Below, in pieces: positions 63,416 through 64,000 of a DNA stretch of 64,000 bases. This stretch comes from an uncultured Chloroflexota bacterium (GTDB lineage: Bacteria > Chloroflexota > UBA11872). Both the position numbers and the translations under genes were made by a program. Position 1 is the first letter of the stretch. Each line of letters starts with the position of its first letter. Where the stretch lies: assembly GCA_958296175.1 (NCBI GenBank), contig OY282448.1:124001-188000 (forward strand), in the 5' to 3' direction. The notes below the pieces were generated by a model, which ran no database searches, was not told the origin of the DNA, and was given only the letters and a program-made list of their open reading frames with translations.

Positions 63416-64000
63416 CGCTGTGGCGCCAGCTGCTGCGCTCGCGCGCGCTCTGGGCCGCGCTGAGCGCCACGGCGGTGGCCGCCGCGCTGCTGGCAACGCT
63501 GCAACCCGTGCGCGAGGCGACCCACACCGCGCTTGGCTGGCTGCGCACGGAGACATTGACGATCGAGGCGGCCGACGCGGCCGACGCGGCGGACGCCGAA
63601 CCGCAAGCGCCGCCGGACGCCTTCCAGGTCGAATGGCTGGAACGCGCCGGCATGCTGACCAACGTCACGGGCGGGGAGCTGGCCGACCTGCCGTTCGATC
63701 TGGTGACGCTCGATCCTCCGCGGGGGTTCGTGTCGGCGCCTGTCTACGCCGTGGCCGGCGCCGGAACCATGCGGGTTTCGCTCGACTCCAGCGGGTTGCA
63801 GGCGCTGCTGGACGGCGGCGCGGGAATGGAAACGCCGCCGGGCGGGTCCGCAGGCGCGGCGGCGTCCGCGGCGGACGAGGCGCCGGCGGCTTCGTCCTCG
63901 CCCCAGGCCGCTCCGCCGCGCGCGGCCGTGCGCCTGGCGTCCGGGTTTGCCGATCAAGAGTTCACCGTGGCGGGCGGCGCGGTGGTGATGACGACCTGGG
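63412..64000 (+). CDS. Membrane-anchored protein, cut by the window edge
   Basis: 196 codons visible. An N-terminal helix (ALWAALSATAVAAALLATL) follows a short basic start (MTLWRQLLRS). The extracytoplasmic part is low in recognisable motifs and contains an acidic-Ala linker (ADAADAADAEPQAPPDA), then beta-type segments. This arrangement resembles sigma-regulatory or lipoprotein-carrier proteins, but there is no clear assignment. It is coupled to the GT87 gene by a 4-nt overlap and so likely acts in the same envelope process. Confidence 0.7.
   Translation, partial: MTLWRQLLRSRALWAALSATAVAAALLATLQPVREATHTALGWLRTETLTIEAADAADAADAEPQAPPDAFQVEWLERAGMLTNVTGGELADLPFDLVTLDPPRGFVSAPVYAVAGAGTMRVSLDSSGLQALLDGGAGMETPPGGSAGAAASAADEAPAASSSPQAAPPRAAVRLASGFADQEFTVAGGAVVMTTW

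Overview
The window is from a very GC-rich bacterium. The sequence suggests a Chloroflexota-like organism, but this is inferred from gene content and not proven. The signs are a short YidC of Gram-positive type followed by KhpB/Jag, an RqcH/NFACT protein, an Lhr helicase, several GT-C membrane glycosyltransferases, weak or absent Shine-Dalgarno sites with some apparently leaderless starts, and many intergenic REP-like palindromes. No outer-membrane genes were seen.

Layout. 0-4 kb: a minus-strand housekeeping block (ferredoxin-NADP reductase, ispF, cysS, and rlmB running off the left edge). 3.9-7.7 kb: a two-gene AT-richer island, a coiled-coil protein of unknown function plus a GmrSD-like DUF262/DUF1524 protein, with a strong hairpin between them. 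7.7-11.9 kb: a barrel-type protein, two overlapping thymidylate-kinase paralogues (one with an altered P-loop), an RpiB-like isomerase and folE. 12.0-18.3 kb: the conserved rpmH-rnpA-yidD-yidC-khpB cluster, then a PfkB kinase with a probable N-terminal frameshift, and rqcH. YidC carries a PstS-like binding-protein domain in an extracellular loop. 18.3-24.3 kb: mutM, a VTT membrane protein, a nuclease-like gene, a divergent Phd/RelE-type pair, an aldo/keto reductase and a VOC protein. 24.4-35.1 kb: three long paralogous GT39-like membrane proteins around an MFS transporter and a DUF3500 protein, with dense REP-like repeats. 35.3-41.9 kb: Lhr helicase, an M19-type dipeptidase and a small membrane protein.

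41.9-54.7 kb is a defence island built on a type I restriction-modification locus. In transcription order (minus strand) it reads hsdM, AAA ATPase, TOPRIM/DUF4276, MntA, HepT, hsdS, a defence-type reverse transcriptase, a truncated AAA gene, a DUF4365 nuclease-like gene, an unknown gene and hsdR. From the AAA gene to the reverse transcriptase, every junction overlaps (4, 4, 11, 4 and 1 nt), so six genes of at least four defence classes appear to be translated as one unit. The HsdS/HepT and HsdS/RT couplings are the most unusual part.

54.9-64 kb: a sugar-uptake pair (MFS + ROK kinase), a LarA-like DUF2088 protein, a small phosphoesterase, two GT87-like mannosyltransferase-type membrane proteins, and a membrane-anchored protein cut by the right edge. 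No tRNA, rRNA or CRISPR array was recognised by eye.
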